Notes under the pieces: generated by a model
Databases searched by the model: none
What the model saw: the letters and a program-made list of their open reading frames with translations, nothing else
What the model was told of the DNA's origin: nothing
In this document: positions 8,785 through 16,187 of the stretch, piece by piece
Position numbering within the stretch: position 1 is the first letter of the stretch
Layout: every line of letters begins with the position of its first letter
Made by a program: the position numbers and the translations under genes
NCBI GenBank assembly: GCA_001460835.1
Contig: CYKH01001888.1
Coordinates: 3,027 to 44,527, forward strand
Direction: 5' to 3'
Source: Bodo saltans
Lineage: Eukaryota; Euglenozoa; Kinetoplastea; Eubodonida; Bodonidae
DNA: 41,501 bases

Positions 8785-11700
8785 ATGACCGCGCTTAATC
8801 CATCAGACCCCGCACTGCAAAGCCACTTCATTGCAGTCGCTCAGCATGCGATGCTACCAAACGCTGATCAGCGAAGAGCTGCTGAGGCTGAGTTGAAATC
8901 GTACAAGGATCGTGTTGATGTACAACATGGGTTTGTGATCCTTCTTCTTCAACTTTGTGCCAACCAAGCAGCACCTGATGATGCCAAGAGCCTGGTTGGT
9001 ACATTTTTGAAGAACTTGGTTCGTGACTGCTGGGATCCATCGTCCGCTGAGCACCTTGTCCAGGATTCTGAGAAGGAAGTCATTCGCCAACATGTGTTCG
9101 ACGTTATGAAAGGGTCACCAAGTTACATGCAGCGGCACCTTGCTGAAGTCATTACGCTCATCGCTGCGGTTGATTTCCCCAACAGCTGGTCTCAGATCTT
9201 ACAAATCATGATTGCTCCCCTCACCAACGCGAGTTCTACTTTGGGCGAAATGGACGTAGCTCTATCCACTGCGCATAGTGTTTTTGTTCGTTACCGCAAG
9301 CTTGATGAGCTCACGGAAGTGGCTCGTGACCAGATTATCACCATCAACGCCGCATTTACTAAGCCACTCCTGAACGCGATGACGCGCTTAACTCACACCC
9401 TGGTGTCGAGCCCCGAAGAAGCTGTCCTGGCATGCAAGGCCCTTACAACTGCGTGTGAGGTTTTGTACGATTTAATCTGCTTCGATATGGGCGATGAGCA
9501 TGAGCAAAATTTAGATGCGTTCATGAATTCATTCCTTCAGGCGCTGCAGTTTGATGATGCACGACTTCGAAGTGGTTCAGCGCCACTCATTGCTCTCAAG
9601 TCATCCGTGTTGAGCAACGTAACCCTTTTCGTCCAACGATTCGATGAAGAGTTTGACAAGTACGCTCGAACGATTCTTCAAGTTATCTGGGAGATTGTTG
9701 CGTCGTCCACTTACGCTGATGAGGACTACGATGACATGGTCATTTCTGGCCTTGAGGTTCTATCGGCCGCTTGCCGTGGGAGCACGCGTGTAATGTTAGG
9801 CGAGGATTCTCGGCTTCGCATTCTGTGTGATCAGACGGTCCTTCCAAACTTGAGCTTGAGTGAAAGCGACGTTGAGGCGTTCGACGATAGTGCGTCCGAT
9901 TTCATTGAAAAAGACGTCGAAGGCAGTGATCTGCATACTCGTCGTCGCGCAGCGTGCGAGTTGATTCGTGCGTTGCTAAGCTCGTTTCCCGAGAAAGCTG
10001 GCCAGCTGTTTATGTCTGAAGTCTCGATACTTCTTCAGCGCTATCAGACTGGCGACTGGAAAGCAATGGATACTGCGATTTATCTTGTGACAGCGCTTGC
10101 GCTTGAAGGCGGCGCCGCAAATTCGCAGAGAGGTGCAAAACAAACGCTGAATGCGAATGTCCCTTTCGACAGCTTCCTGCAGTCAACGATTCTCCCTGAA
10201 TTCGCCTCAGCGGTGACTGGTCATTCGCATCCCATCATCAAAGCTGATACAATTCGTTTCATCGCCACCTTCCGAAATCACATCGATGCTCAGTACTTCC
10301 CAGGTATTTTACAGCATTTGCAACAATGGCTGAGCAGCAAGCATGAGGTGCTCTACTCGTACTCTGTTCACTGCTTGGAGCGACTTCTGACTGTCCAAGA
10401 GCTCAGCGGTGCACTTCGCATCAGTGCGCAAATGTTTGAGCCTGTCGCCGGCGTGCTTCTGTCTGGTATCTGTGGCCGACTTGCCGCTGACAAGATCCCG
10501 AATCCTTACGCGATGCGCTGCTTGATGCGCATCGTGAAAGGTTTGCCTGGGCCTTCAAAGCCATTTGTTGGTGACATTATCATGTGCCTCAACGGTGTGC
10601 TTGGTGAGGCTGCAAAGAACCCATCGAACCCAGTGTTCAACCATTGCCTTTTCGAGGTCATTTCTTCGTGCATTGCAGTGGCACCCGAGGCTGCTCAGCA
10701 CATCGAATCAGCACTCTGGGAATGCTTTGTGTTTATCTTGAGCAACGATGTCGTAGAGTTTACGCCGTACGTACTGCAAGTGATGGCACAACTTTTGGAC
10801 ACGAGGCCCGCTGGACCACTGCCTGACATCTACCGTGGCATGGCTGCTCCACTTGTGGCTCCGACCATGTACGAACACAAAGGCACAATTCCCGCGGTTG
10901 TTCGCATGCTCAATTCAATGATCAAGCACGACCCAGCCTTCCTCCACGAGCAGCAGCTCACCGAGAAGATTCTAGGCGTGTTCCGTACGCTTGTCCAGCT
11001 CAAACAACACGATCATGAAGGCCTGAGCATCCTCACAACGATTATTCTTCACTACCCCAAGGAGATTGTGGAGCAGTACCTCCCAACAATCTACTCGCTG
11101 CTCTTCCAGCGACTCTCCACCAGCAAGACCCCCAAATTCATCCGAATTCTTATCATCTTTTTCTCCATACTCGTGATTGTGTATGGTGCAGAAACTGTAG
11201 TGAGCCGGGTCAACGCAATTCAACAGGGTCTCTTTTGGATGCTTCTCACGAAAGTGTGGCTGGTTGACATGCAGAAGGTGGTTGGCGTTCTTGAGCGCAA
11301 GGTTTGCGTTGTAGCCCTTGCGGCCCTCCTATGTGACAGTGAGCAGCTAAAAGCGGAGGAGGAGACGTGGTTTCAGTGTGTGTATAGCTGCCTGAAAATG
11401 ATTCACGGCGCAGTGGAGCATGATGATGTAAGGTCCTTCGTCCCGAAGACTGCGTCGTTAGAGGATTTACAACAGCAAAGCGTACAAGAAAGTGTTGTGA
11501 GCGACACTGGCTTTTCGAATGTGTACTGCCCACTACAGGCTGCAGTTGCTAAGGCTGAGGACCCAATTGCACACGTTCACGACGCCAATGGTCATTTCAG
11601 GGAGAGGTTGCACCAGCTCGTTGCTGGGCAAAACGGACAGGTATTTGTTGGCAGACTACAAACGCGTCTAGCCCCTGACCTCTTTGCACTCATTCAATAG
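8785..11700 (+). CDS. CSE1: Exportin-2 (CSE1/CAS), importin-alpha export receptor
   Basis: 971 residues, the usual size of CSE1/CAS. An importin-beta N-terminal-like segment is seen early (QRRAAEAELKSYKD, then LLLQLCANQ and FLKNLVRDCW). It is followed by the family's characteristic HLAEVITLIAAVDFPNSW and TAHSVFVRYRKLDELTE. The C-terminal section has the CAS-specific IFFSILVIVYGAETVVSRVN, IQQGLFWMLLTKVW and VVGVLERKVCVVALAALL blocks. The protein is an all-helical HEAT-repeat solenoid that, with RanGTP, returns importin-alpha from nucleus to cytoplasm. The short leader is A/T-rich, with the ATG directly after CATTTTTT. No internal intron is needed to maintain the alignment. Confidence 0.95.
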   Translation: MTALNPSDPALQSHFIAVAQHAMLPNADQRRAAEAELKSYKDRVDVQHGFVILLLQLCANQAAPDDAKSLVGTFLKNLVRDCWDPSSAEHLVQDSEKEVIRQHVFDVMKGSPSYMQRHLAEVITLIAAVDFPNSWSQILQIMIAPLTNASSTLGEMDVALSTAHSVFVRYRKLDELTEVARDQIITINAAFTKPLLNAMTRLTHTLVSSPEEAVLACKALTTACEVLYDLICFDMGDEHEQNLDAFMNSFLQALQFDDARLRSGSAPLIALKSSVLSNVTLFVQRFDEEFDKYARTILQVIWEIVASSTYADEDYDDMVISGLEVLSAACRGSTRVMLGEDSRLRILCDQTVLPNLSLSESDVEAFDDSASDFIEKDVEGSDLHTRRRAACELIRALLSSFPEKAGQLFMSEVSILLQRYQTGDWKAMDTAIYLVTALALEGGAANSQRGAKQTLNANVPFDSFLQSTILPEFASAVTGHSHPIIKADTIRFIATFRNHIDAQYFPGILQHLQQWLSSKHEVLYSYSVHCLERLLTVQELSGALRISAQMFEPVAGVLLSGICGRLAADKIPNPYAMRCLMRIVKGLPGPSKPFVGDIIMCLNGVLGEAAKNPSNPVFNHCLFEVISSCIAVAPEAAQHIESALWECFVFILSNDVVEFTPYVLQVMAQLLDTRPAGPLPDIYRGMAAPLVAPTMYEHKGTIPAVVRMLNSMIKHDPAFLHEQQLTEKILGVFRTLVQLKQHDHEGLSILTTIILHYPKEIVEQYLPTIYSLLFQRLSTSKTPKFIRILIIFFSILVIVYGAETVVSRVNAIQQGLFWMLLTKVWLVDMQKVVGVLERKVCVVALAALLCDSEQLKAEEETWFQCVYSCLKMIHGAVEHDDVRSFVPKTASLEDLQQQSVQESVVSDTGFSNVYCPLQAAVAKAEDPIAHVHDANGHFRERLHQLVAGQNGQVFVGRLQTRLAPDLFALIQ

Positions 11701-12224
11701 TGGGCGGATCATGGAATAGTCCGTGAATTGGAATTTCAAAATTGAATATTTCGTGAGTTTAAGAAAAAAAGTGCTGAAACAAAGAATCTGTGAGGATGAG
11801 CAGCTAGAGTTAGGCTGAATGGTGGAATTGCGAAACAATCCAACGCTTCCACAACATGAAATTCTTGCTCTGGAACGGAAAATCGAACCGAGTAACGCAC
11901 TCGTTGCATTTTTTTCGTTCTATGTGTGACAATTTGATTTGAGTGGCGTTGCATGTTTTTGAGCTGATCCCCTTTTTTGAAGCTCAATCACTACAACTTC
12001 TTGTGTTTGAGTTCACTTTTTTTTTTTGTTATCTCACTTCAGAGGGCCCAGTCAGGCAAACCCCCCTTTGAGCGCGGTTTGGCTCGGTGGCTATGTCTAC
12101 ATGAACACAGAAGAGGTTTGATTGCACTGCTACTGCACTAACACGTCTACAGCATATTTCTATCGATCTCCTGTTTTGCTTTTATCTTAGGAAAGTTGTT
12201 TTTATTGAAAAAAAATCTAAGAGG
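11701..12224 (+). other. Long intergenic region with a C-rich/G-rich hairpin
   Basis: 524 bp without a supportable gene. It includes an A/T-rich part (11730-12000), a T-run at 12017-12028, then a GC-rich island at about 12040-12100. In that island CAAACC (12057-12062) can pair with GGTTTG (12077-12082), forming a small hairpin. The region ends in a T-rich stretch and TTTTATCTTAG (12180-12190), an acceptor-like site 34 bp before the next ATG. A non-coding RNA is possible but unproven. Confidence 0.5.
12180..12190 (+). promoter_or_regulatory. 3' splice acceptor-like site before the twin-zinc-cassette gene
   Basis: TTTTATCTTAG after CTCCTGTTTTGC; the AG is 34 bp upstream of the ATG at 12225. 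No closer competing YAG is as good. Confidence 0.45.
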
Positions 12225-12785
12225 ATGCCTGGAATTGGAATTGGAATTTCGACGCCGTTTTCGCAGCCCTCGAACTACCAAACAGTGCTGAATCACCGAT
12301 TTCGTGACGAAACACCATATGACCCCTCGAAGCAACTAAAGATAAAATGTCCCTATTGCGGAGTATGGGCAAGAAAAGGCCGCGACTGTACATTGTGCGG
12401 AACCAAAGTCCCCGGGGCATCGTCCTTGCACCGTCAGGAGCGACCACGCTCTCGTTCACCGGGGGCATCAAGACGAGATCATACACGCATAGATATCCAA
12501 TCTAAGGCCGACGCTTCGGCAAGCGCCACCACACCGGGACGAGTTGCAAGGCCCACAACTCCGCGCAACACGTCCACATGGGACGCTAGTATTCCTTCTA
12601 TGTCACCTGGTGCGTCATATTACTCTGCGAATCGTGAGTCATCGCCGACAAGACGCCCATACACGCGAGACGAAACGCCACTTCGCCACGGTCCAGATCA
12701 GCAGGTGCGAAAAGTGAAGTGCTCCTACTGCGGCATTTGGGTCCCAGTTGGCAAGATGTGCGCGCTTTGCCGAACCCAGGCGTAA
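12225..12785 (+). CDS. Protein with two identical-type CxxC zinc cassettes
   Basis: 186 residues. Two short zinc-ribbon-like cassettes sit at opposite ends: C42-x2-C45-x9-C55-x2-C58 (CPYCGVWARKGRDCTLC) and C166-x2-C169-x9-C179-x2-C182 (CSYCGIWVPVGKMCALC). Each is preceded by RDETP and a basic spacer ending KIKC or KVKC, so the whole ~35-residue module was duplicated. The middle (about 62-150) is disordered, rich in Ser, Arg, Pro and Thr, with many RS/SP pairs (RSRSPGAS). The N-terminus is Gly/Ile-rich. I recognise no named family. Four Cys per module should bind one zinc each. Such ribbons often bind nucleic acid or protein, but the function is unknown. The ATG at 12225 follows an acceptor-like TTAG by 34 bp. 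Confidence 0.85.
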   Translation: MPGIGIGISTPFSQPSNYQTVLNHRFRDETPYDPSKQLKIKCPYCGVWARKGRDCTLCGTKVPGASSLHRQERPRSRSPGASRRDHTRIDIQSKADASASATTPGRVARPTTPRNTSTWDASIPSMSPGASYYSANRESSPTRRPYTRDETPLRHGPDQQVRKVKCSYCGIWVPVGKMCALCRTQA

Positions 12786-12931
12786 AGAGTTTCCGAAGCT
12801 GATTGACGGGTGAGAGGATAGATGCTCGAATCTGCTGTACATTTATTGCTTTTGTTTATTCTGCGCATCGGAAGTGCAGGCATATGCATTTTAGAGTAAG
12901 AAAACCCCACAAACTTACCTTTTCCACTGGG

Positions 12932-12942
12932 CACATTTTCAG
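12932..12942 (+). promoter_or_regulatory. 3' splice acceptor-like site before the CHIP-like gene
   Basis: CACATTTTCAG, 64 bp before the ATG at 13007. A possible 5' site (GTAAGA) lies about 47 bp upstream, near 12896, so here a tiny 5'UTR intron is a real alternative to trans-splicing. Confidence 0.4.
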
Positions 12943-13006
12943 GAATCATTGGAAAAAAGTTTGTTCGCTATTTTTGCCCAGTTGTCGCGACAAGAGGGCG
13001 AGAGAG

Positions 13007-13873
13007 ATGAGCAGTCCAAGTAGCCCAAACAAATGGGAGCAGATCAAGACTGTGGCCAATGGATATTTTGCAAACGGAGACTTTGAGCGTGCAGTGTCTG
13101 AGTACTCGAAAGCCATTCAACATGGTCCGGATCAAAGTGTCCTTTTTACAAATCGAGCACTCACTCACTTGAAACTCCTTGATTTTCAGAAAGCAGAGAA
13201 CGATGCTCTGCGTGCCGTCGAACTTTCATCATCGAGCATGAAAGCGTACTACGTTCTTGGCCGATGCCACACTCATAACAACGATCAAGTGAAGGCGGTG
13301 CGAACATTCAAACGATGTCTTGACATGGTAAACGCAGCTGACCCGACCATGGGGCTGTACAAAGAGATATTCTCGTTTTACTTTCGCGCGCGCAAGAGTT
13401 TCTACGATGAACGGAGGGCAAGCATGCTACTGAGCATGCGTGAGGTCGTCGAGACTTGCAAATCCCCTAGCTGTGATAACGATACACGCTCTTCTGTGAT
13501 GGAACAACTTTTTTCAGCCCTCGAAGAGGGAAATCGAATCGGTGATGAGCACGGCTCCGTGCTTGTCCAGCGCGCAGGTCACAACCACACGTCAGATTTC
13601 TTTAATGAAGTTCCCGAGTGCTTCTTGTGCCCAATTTCAATGGAGATTATGAAGGATCCTGTGATGGTGATTGGTACTGCCAACCCAACACTGATGTGCA
13701 GCAAGCAGAGTTATGAACGTGAGTGCATAGAAAAACATTTTCTGATGAACGGTCGTAGTGACCCGTTAGGAAGGTTTGAGTACCTTCCACAGCCTGTTGT
13801 GATCCCAAACCTCACTCTTCGAATGAGCATTCATTGTTTCCTTGAAGCCCACCCATGGCTCTTCACAGATTGA
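13007..13873 (+). CDS. STUB1: CHIP/STUB1-like TPR and U-box E3 ubiquitin ligase
   Basis: 288 residues from the ATG at 13007, close to the ~300 of animal CHIP. In-frame codons continue upstream (an ATG at 12884) but precede an acceptor-like CAG at 12942, and the TPR homology begins only after 13007. Three N-terminal TPRs (about 8-115) include ANGYFANGDFERAVSEYSKAI and VLFTNRALTHLKLLDFQKA, the carboxylate-clamp type that binds Hsp70/Hsp90 tails. A helical linker (about 120-195) precedes a U-box (about 200-285): VPECFLCPISMEIMKDPVM, then YERECIEKHF and a LIPN-like VVIPNLTLR. The U-box recruits E2 enzymes without zinc. The role is ubiquitination of chaperone-bound misfolded proteins. The U-box core has a slightly unusual insertion (IGTANPTLMCSKQS). 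Confidence 0.88.
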   Translation: MSSPSSPNKWEQIKTVANGYFANGDFERAVSEYSKAIQHGPDQSVLFTNRALTHLKLLDFQKAENDALRAVELSSSSMKAYYVLGRCHTHNNDQVKAVRTFKRCLDMVNAADPTMGLYKEIFSFYFRARKSFYDERRASMLLSMREVVETCKSPSCDNDTRSSVMEQLFSALEEGNRIGDEHGSVLVQRAGHNHTSDFFNEVPECFLCPISMEIMKDPVMVIGTANPTLMCSKQSYERECIEKHFLMNGRSDPLGRFEYLPQPVVIPNLTLRMSIHCFLEAHPWLFTD

Positions 13874-14028
13874 CACTCGACAGAAAAAGATGCGTCGGAC
13901 AGAGTGTGCAGCAGTGATTTTTTGTTCAGTTCGTGCAAAAACAGGCACCGTGATTCACAGAGAACTTCCTTTTTAATTGATCGTTCACTAGTTTTCGGCT
14001 TCTCTCCGTACAAAGCGACACAGCAAAA

Positions 14029-14523
14029 ATGGAAACCGATGAAATTCCACTCACAGCATCGTCATCTCTAGAAGTACGATCCACACCATACACCGGTGAG
14101 TCGAACGCCCGAGGTGTTTTTGCCACCAAGAAAATATTGCGAGGTTCGTTGATTGAGAGAGCCCACACAATTCGATTCTCAGCAGAAGAGCACGACGCTC
14201 ACGCGATGAAGACAGTTCTTCAACACTACACGTTCAGCGCTGGTGGCGGGGAGTACTATCTAGCGCTGGGCATCGGCTCGTTGTTTAACCACCGTGACCC
14301 TCCAAATGTAGAGTTTCGGATACACCGCGGCACACAAACCATTTCATACTTAGCGTGCAGCGATATTGAGGTCGACGAGGAGTTGTGCATTTTCTACGGA
14401 AAGAATTTGTGGTTCGAGGATCACCTTGCCGCACCACGAGAGCCACATTCTGCGTCGACGCTGCGAGATGAAGCGAAGATCGGTGGAGACGACCTTCCAT
14501 TCTCTGATTTGATCCTCGACTAA
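14029..14523 (+). CDS. Small SET-domain protein (lysine methyltransferase-like)
   Basis: 164 residues, essentially a lone SET domain. The N-flank has ARGVFATKKILRGSLIE, matching the SET start where the first strands and the GxG-like turn lie. The cofactor/substrate core LGIGSLFNHRDPPNVEF corresponds to the NHS/NH-x(n)-PN motif. The domain ends with YLACSDIEVDEELCIFYG, the ELxxxYG signature whose Tyr is catalytic. No pre-SET or post-SET Cys clusters are present, so this resembles compact SET proteins acting on non-histone or histone lysines using S-adenosylmethionine. The canonical NHS is NHR here. The target is unknown. It begins 155 bp after the CHIP-like gene and ends 99 bp before the LRR gene. 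Confidence 0.88.
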   Translation: METDEIPLTASSSLEVRSTPYTGESNARGVFATKKILRGSLIERAHTIRFSAEEHDAHAMKTVLQHYTFSAGGGEYYLALGIGSLFNHRDPPNVEFRIHRGTQTISYLACSDIEVDEELCIFYGKNLWFEDHLAAPREPHSASTLRDEAKIGGDDLPFSDLILD

Positions 14524-14622
14524 GAACAAATTCTTATTTCTATGAGTTTGAATTCCCTGCTTAAGCAACTTTGATAATGCTTCGCTCAGATTTCTTCCAA
14601 AGACAGTACAATTGAGTGTAAG

Positions 14623-15939
14623 ATGAGCGCCCTTGCCAATATCTCTCAGCTGTACAACGACGCCTGCTCGGCCGCAGACCTCATGCCTAGTGTCCAGCTT
14701 CAACGCGTTTTTAGTGGGCTTACTTTTGCCAAGGTAGACAACGGAGATCATCAAATCTTAAAATTGGATGCATCGCAATGCCTCTTTACGAGGTCACACT
14801 TCGAGTTGTTTCTGGAAGTCTTGCAGAAGATCGTGCAACAAATCGTTGAATCAGTTGCTCATGGATCAATTACTGGAGCCCTCCCGATTCAACTTCATTT
14901 GTCACTTCGAAACACCGGGCTTGACAACGGCACTGTCCTTACGTTGGCTAACGCAGTTGCACAGCTTGACGGGCTTGATCACATTATTGTTGCTGAGGGC
15001 CTCGATATTTCCGACAACGTCAACGTGTCCACTGTTGGCGGTAAGAGATTAAAGAGACTATGCAAAGAGTACCAACAATTGAAATTCCTCAACTTGAATG
15101 GGTGCTCATTGAACGCCGCCCTGCAACGTCAGATCGAAGAGTCGACGGCAGAAAATTCTTCGATTGCTCACGAAGAAGCGGAGATGGATGCGGCCCCAGT
15201 CGAAGACGGTGTCGCGGCGGTAGTCACGGTTGACGCAGCAGCGGAGGATGCTGCAGAGCTTCAGACACGAGCGGAGTCCCCTGACCCGCACCACCAGCGG
15301 ATCACTGAGGTCGAAAGTGCGAGCCCAACAGCTGTGGTAGAACAGAGGACACCGCAGACGGAGCCACGGAATACGCAACACACGTCCCTGACGCCGTCCC
15401 CTCCGAGGCAACTGCGAGCAGACACTTCTGGCCGCTCCGAGGCGGGTACGAGCCGCTTGCGCGCAGATCGATTCGAACAGAGCGACACCCTTTCTTGCGC
15501 AACTGAAAACGACCCTGAGATGGCGTTGGCTCACAAATCAGATGATACAAGTCAGAACAATTCAATGGGAGAGGCCCCTGATTTTACTAGCTACACCATG
15601 CCGCCAGACCTCACAGTGGCTCAGCAAGCGCCGCTGTCGCTCCTCAAAAAGATCCAGGGCAACACCACCATCGGAGCGACAGTTGTAGCTCCGGCCATAT
15701 CACCTAGGACCCCGGCTTCTTGCTCTCGAGGTTTCTTGGGGCACCATAGCCAACCGGTTGCTGCTGATATGCAGTTCCCGTTGATGTCGAGGTTGTCAAT
15801 AGCTGTCAACAAGAGCGCCCGCGTCGAAAATGACCTTTCATTCATTCGACCACTTGTGGCATTTGGAGGAGTAAAGTCAATCCGCACTTCAGCAACGCCT
15901 CGGCTTGATTCGTTGCTTGATAGGCTCCAAGCACGATAG
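14623..15939 (+). CDS. Leucine-rich-repeat-like protein with a disordered C-terminus
   Basis: 438 residues. The N-terminal ~170 residues look like a short ribonuclease-inhibitor-type LRR array: ILKLDASQCLF, LHLSLRNTGLDNGTVLTLANAV, DHIIVAEGLDISDN and LKFLNLNGCSLNAAL. The remainder (about 175-438) is low-complexity, rich in Ala, Glu, Thr and Ser, and ends in a basic tail (RLDSLLDRLQAR). No enzyme motif, signal peptide or membrane span is evident. LRR horseshoes of this kind bind other proteins. Several flagellar LRR proteins in protists have similar layouts, but nothing here proves such a role. The short leader contains candidate acceptors (TCGCTCAG at 14582-14589 and GACAG at 14602-14606). Confidence 0.75.
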   Translation: MSALANISQLYNDACSAADLMPSVQLQRVFSGLTFAKVDNGDHQILKLDASQCLFTRSHFELFLEVLQKIVQQIVESVAHGSITGALPIQLHLSLRNTGLDNGTVLTLANAVAQLDGLDHIIVAEGLDISDNVNVSTVGGKRLKRLCKEYQQLKFLNLNGCSLNAALQRQIEESTAENSSIAHEEAEMDAAPVEDGVAAVVTVDAAAEDAAELQTRAESPDPHHQRITEVESASPTAVVEQRTPQTEPRNTQHTSLTPSPPRQLRADTSGRSEAGTSRLRADRFEQSDTLSCATENDPEMALAHKSDDTSQNNSMGEAPDFTSYTMPPDLTVAQQAPLSLLKKIQGNTTIGATVVAPAISPRTPASCSRGFLGHHSQPVAADMQFPLMSRLSIAVNKSARVENDLSFIRPLVAFGGVKSIRTSATPRLDSLLDRLQAR

Positions 15940-16115
15940 AGAAAGTATACGCACGTCACCACTATCTGATACACATGTCTTTTTTCACAGGCAGGTTTGT
16001 AACGGGACCGCTTCCAAGTTGACGGAAGGCACGCCTTTTCAAGTGTACCCTACCTTTTTTGTGAAACGCCCAAGAAGACTTTAATGACCATCTGAATGAT
16101 GGTGAACTCACCTTT

Positions 16116-16126
16116 TTGCGCTGCAG
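16116..16126 (+). promoter_or_regulatory. 3' splice acceptor-like site before the dynein-like/WD40 gene
   Basis: TTTGCGCTGCAG after CTCACCTTT; the AG at 16125-16126 lies 61 bp before the ATG at 16188. A second pyrimidine tract with TTTTTTCACAG is at about 15980-15990. Confidence 0.4.
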
Positions 16127-16187
16127 TTGAGATTTGTCGATAAGAACCATTAGCGAAACCTTTATAGCGAAGAAAAGAAAAAGAAAA

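Noticed and set aside
12040-12100. Possible tRNA or snRNA in the GC-rich island of the CSE1 downstream spacer
   Set aside because: No A/B boxes, cloverleaf or Sm site could be found; only a small hairpin is supported.
12911-12920. AAACTTACCT as a possible U1 snRNA 5' end
   Set aside because: It resembles the ACTTACCT of U1, but no U1 stem-loops or Sm site follow, and it lies in a gene leader.
12803-13006. N-terminal extension of the CHIP-like gene using upstream in-frame codons
   Set aside because: The extra residues show no TPR similarity, the segment contains an acceptor-like CAG at 12942, and the protein length from 13007 matches CHIP.
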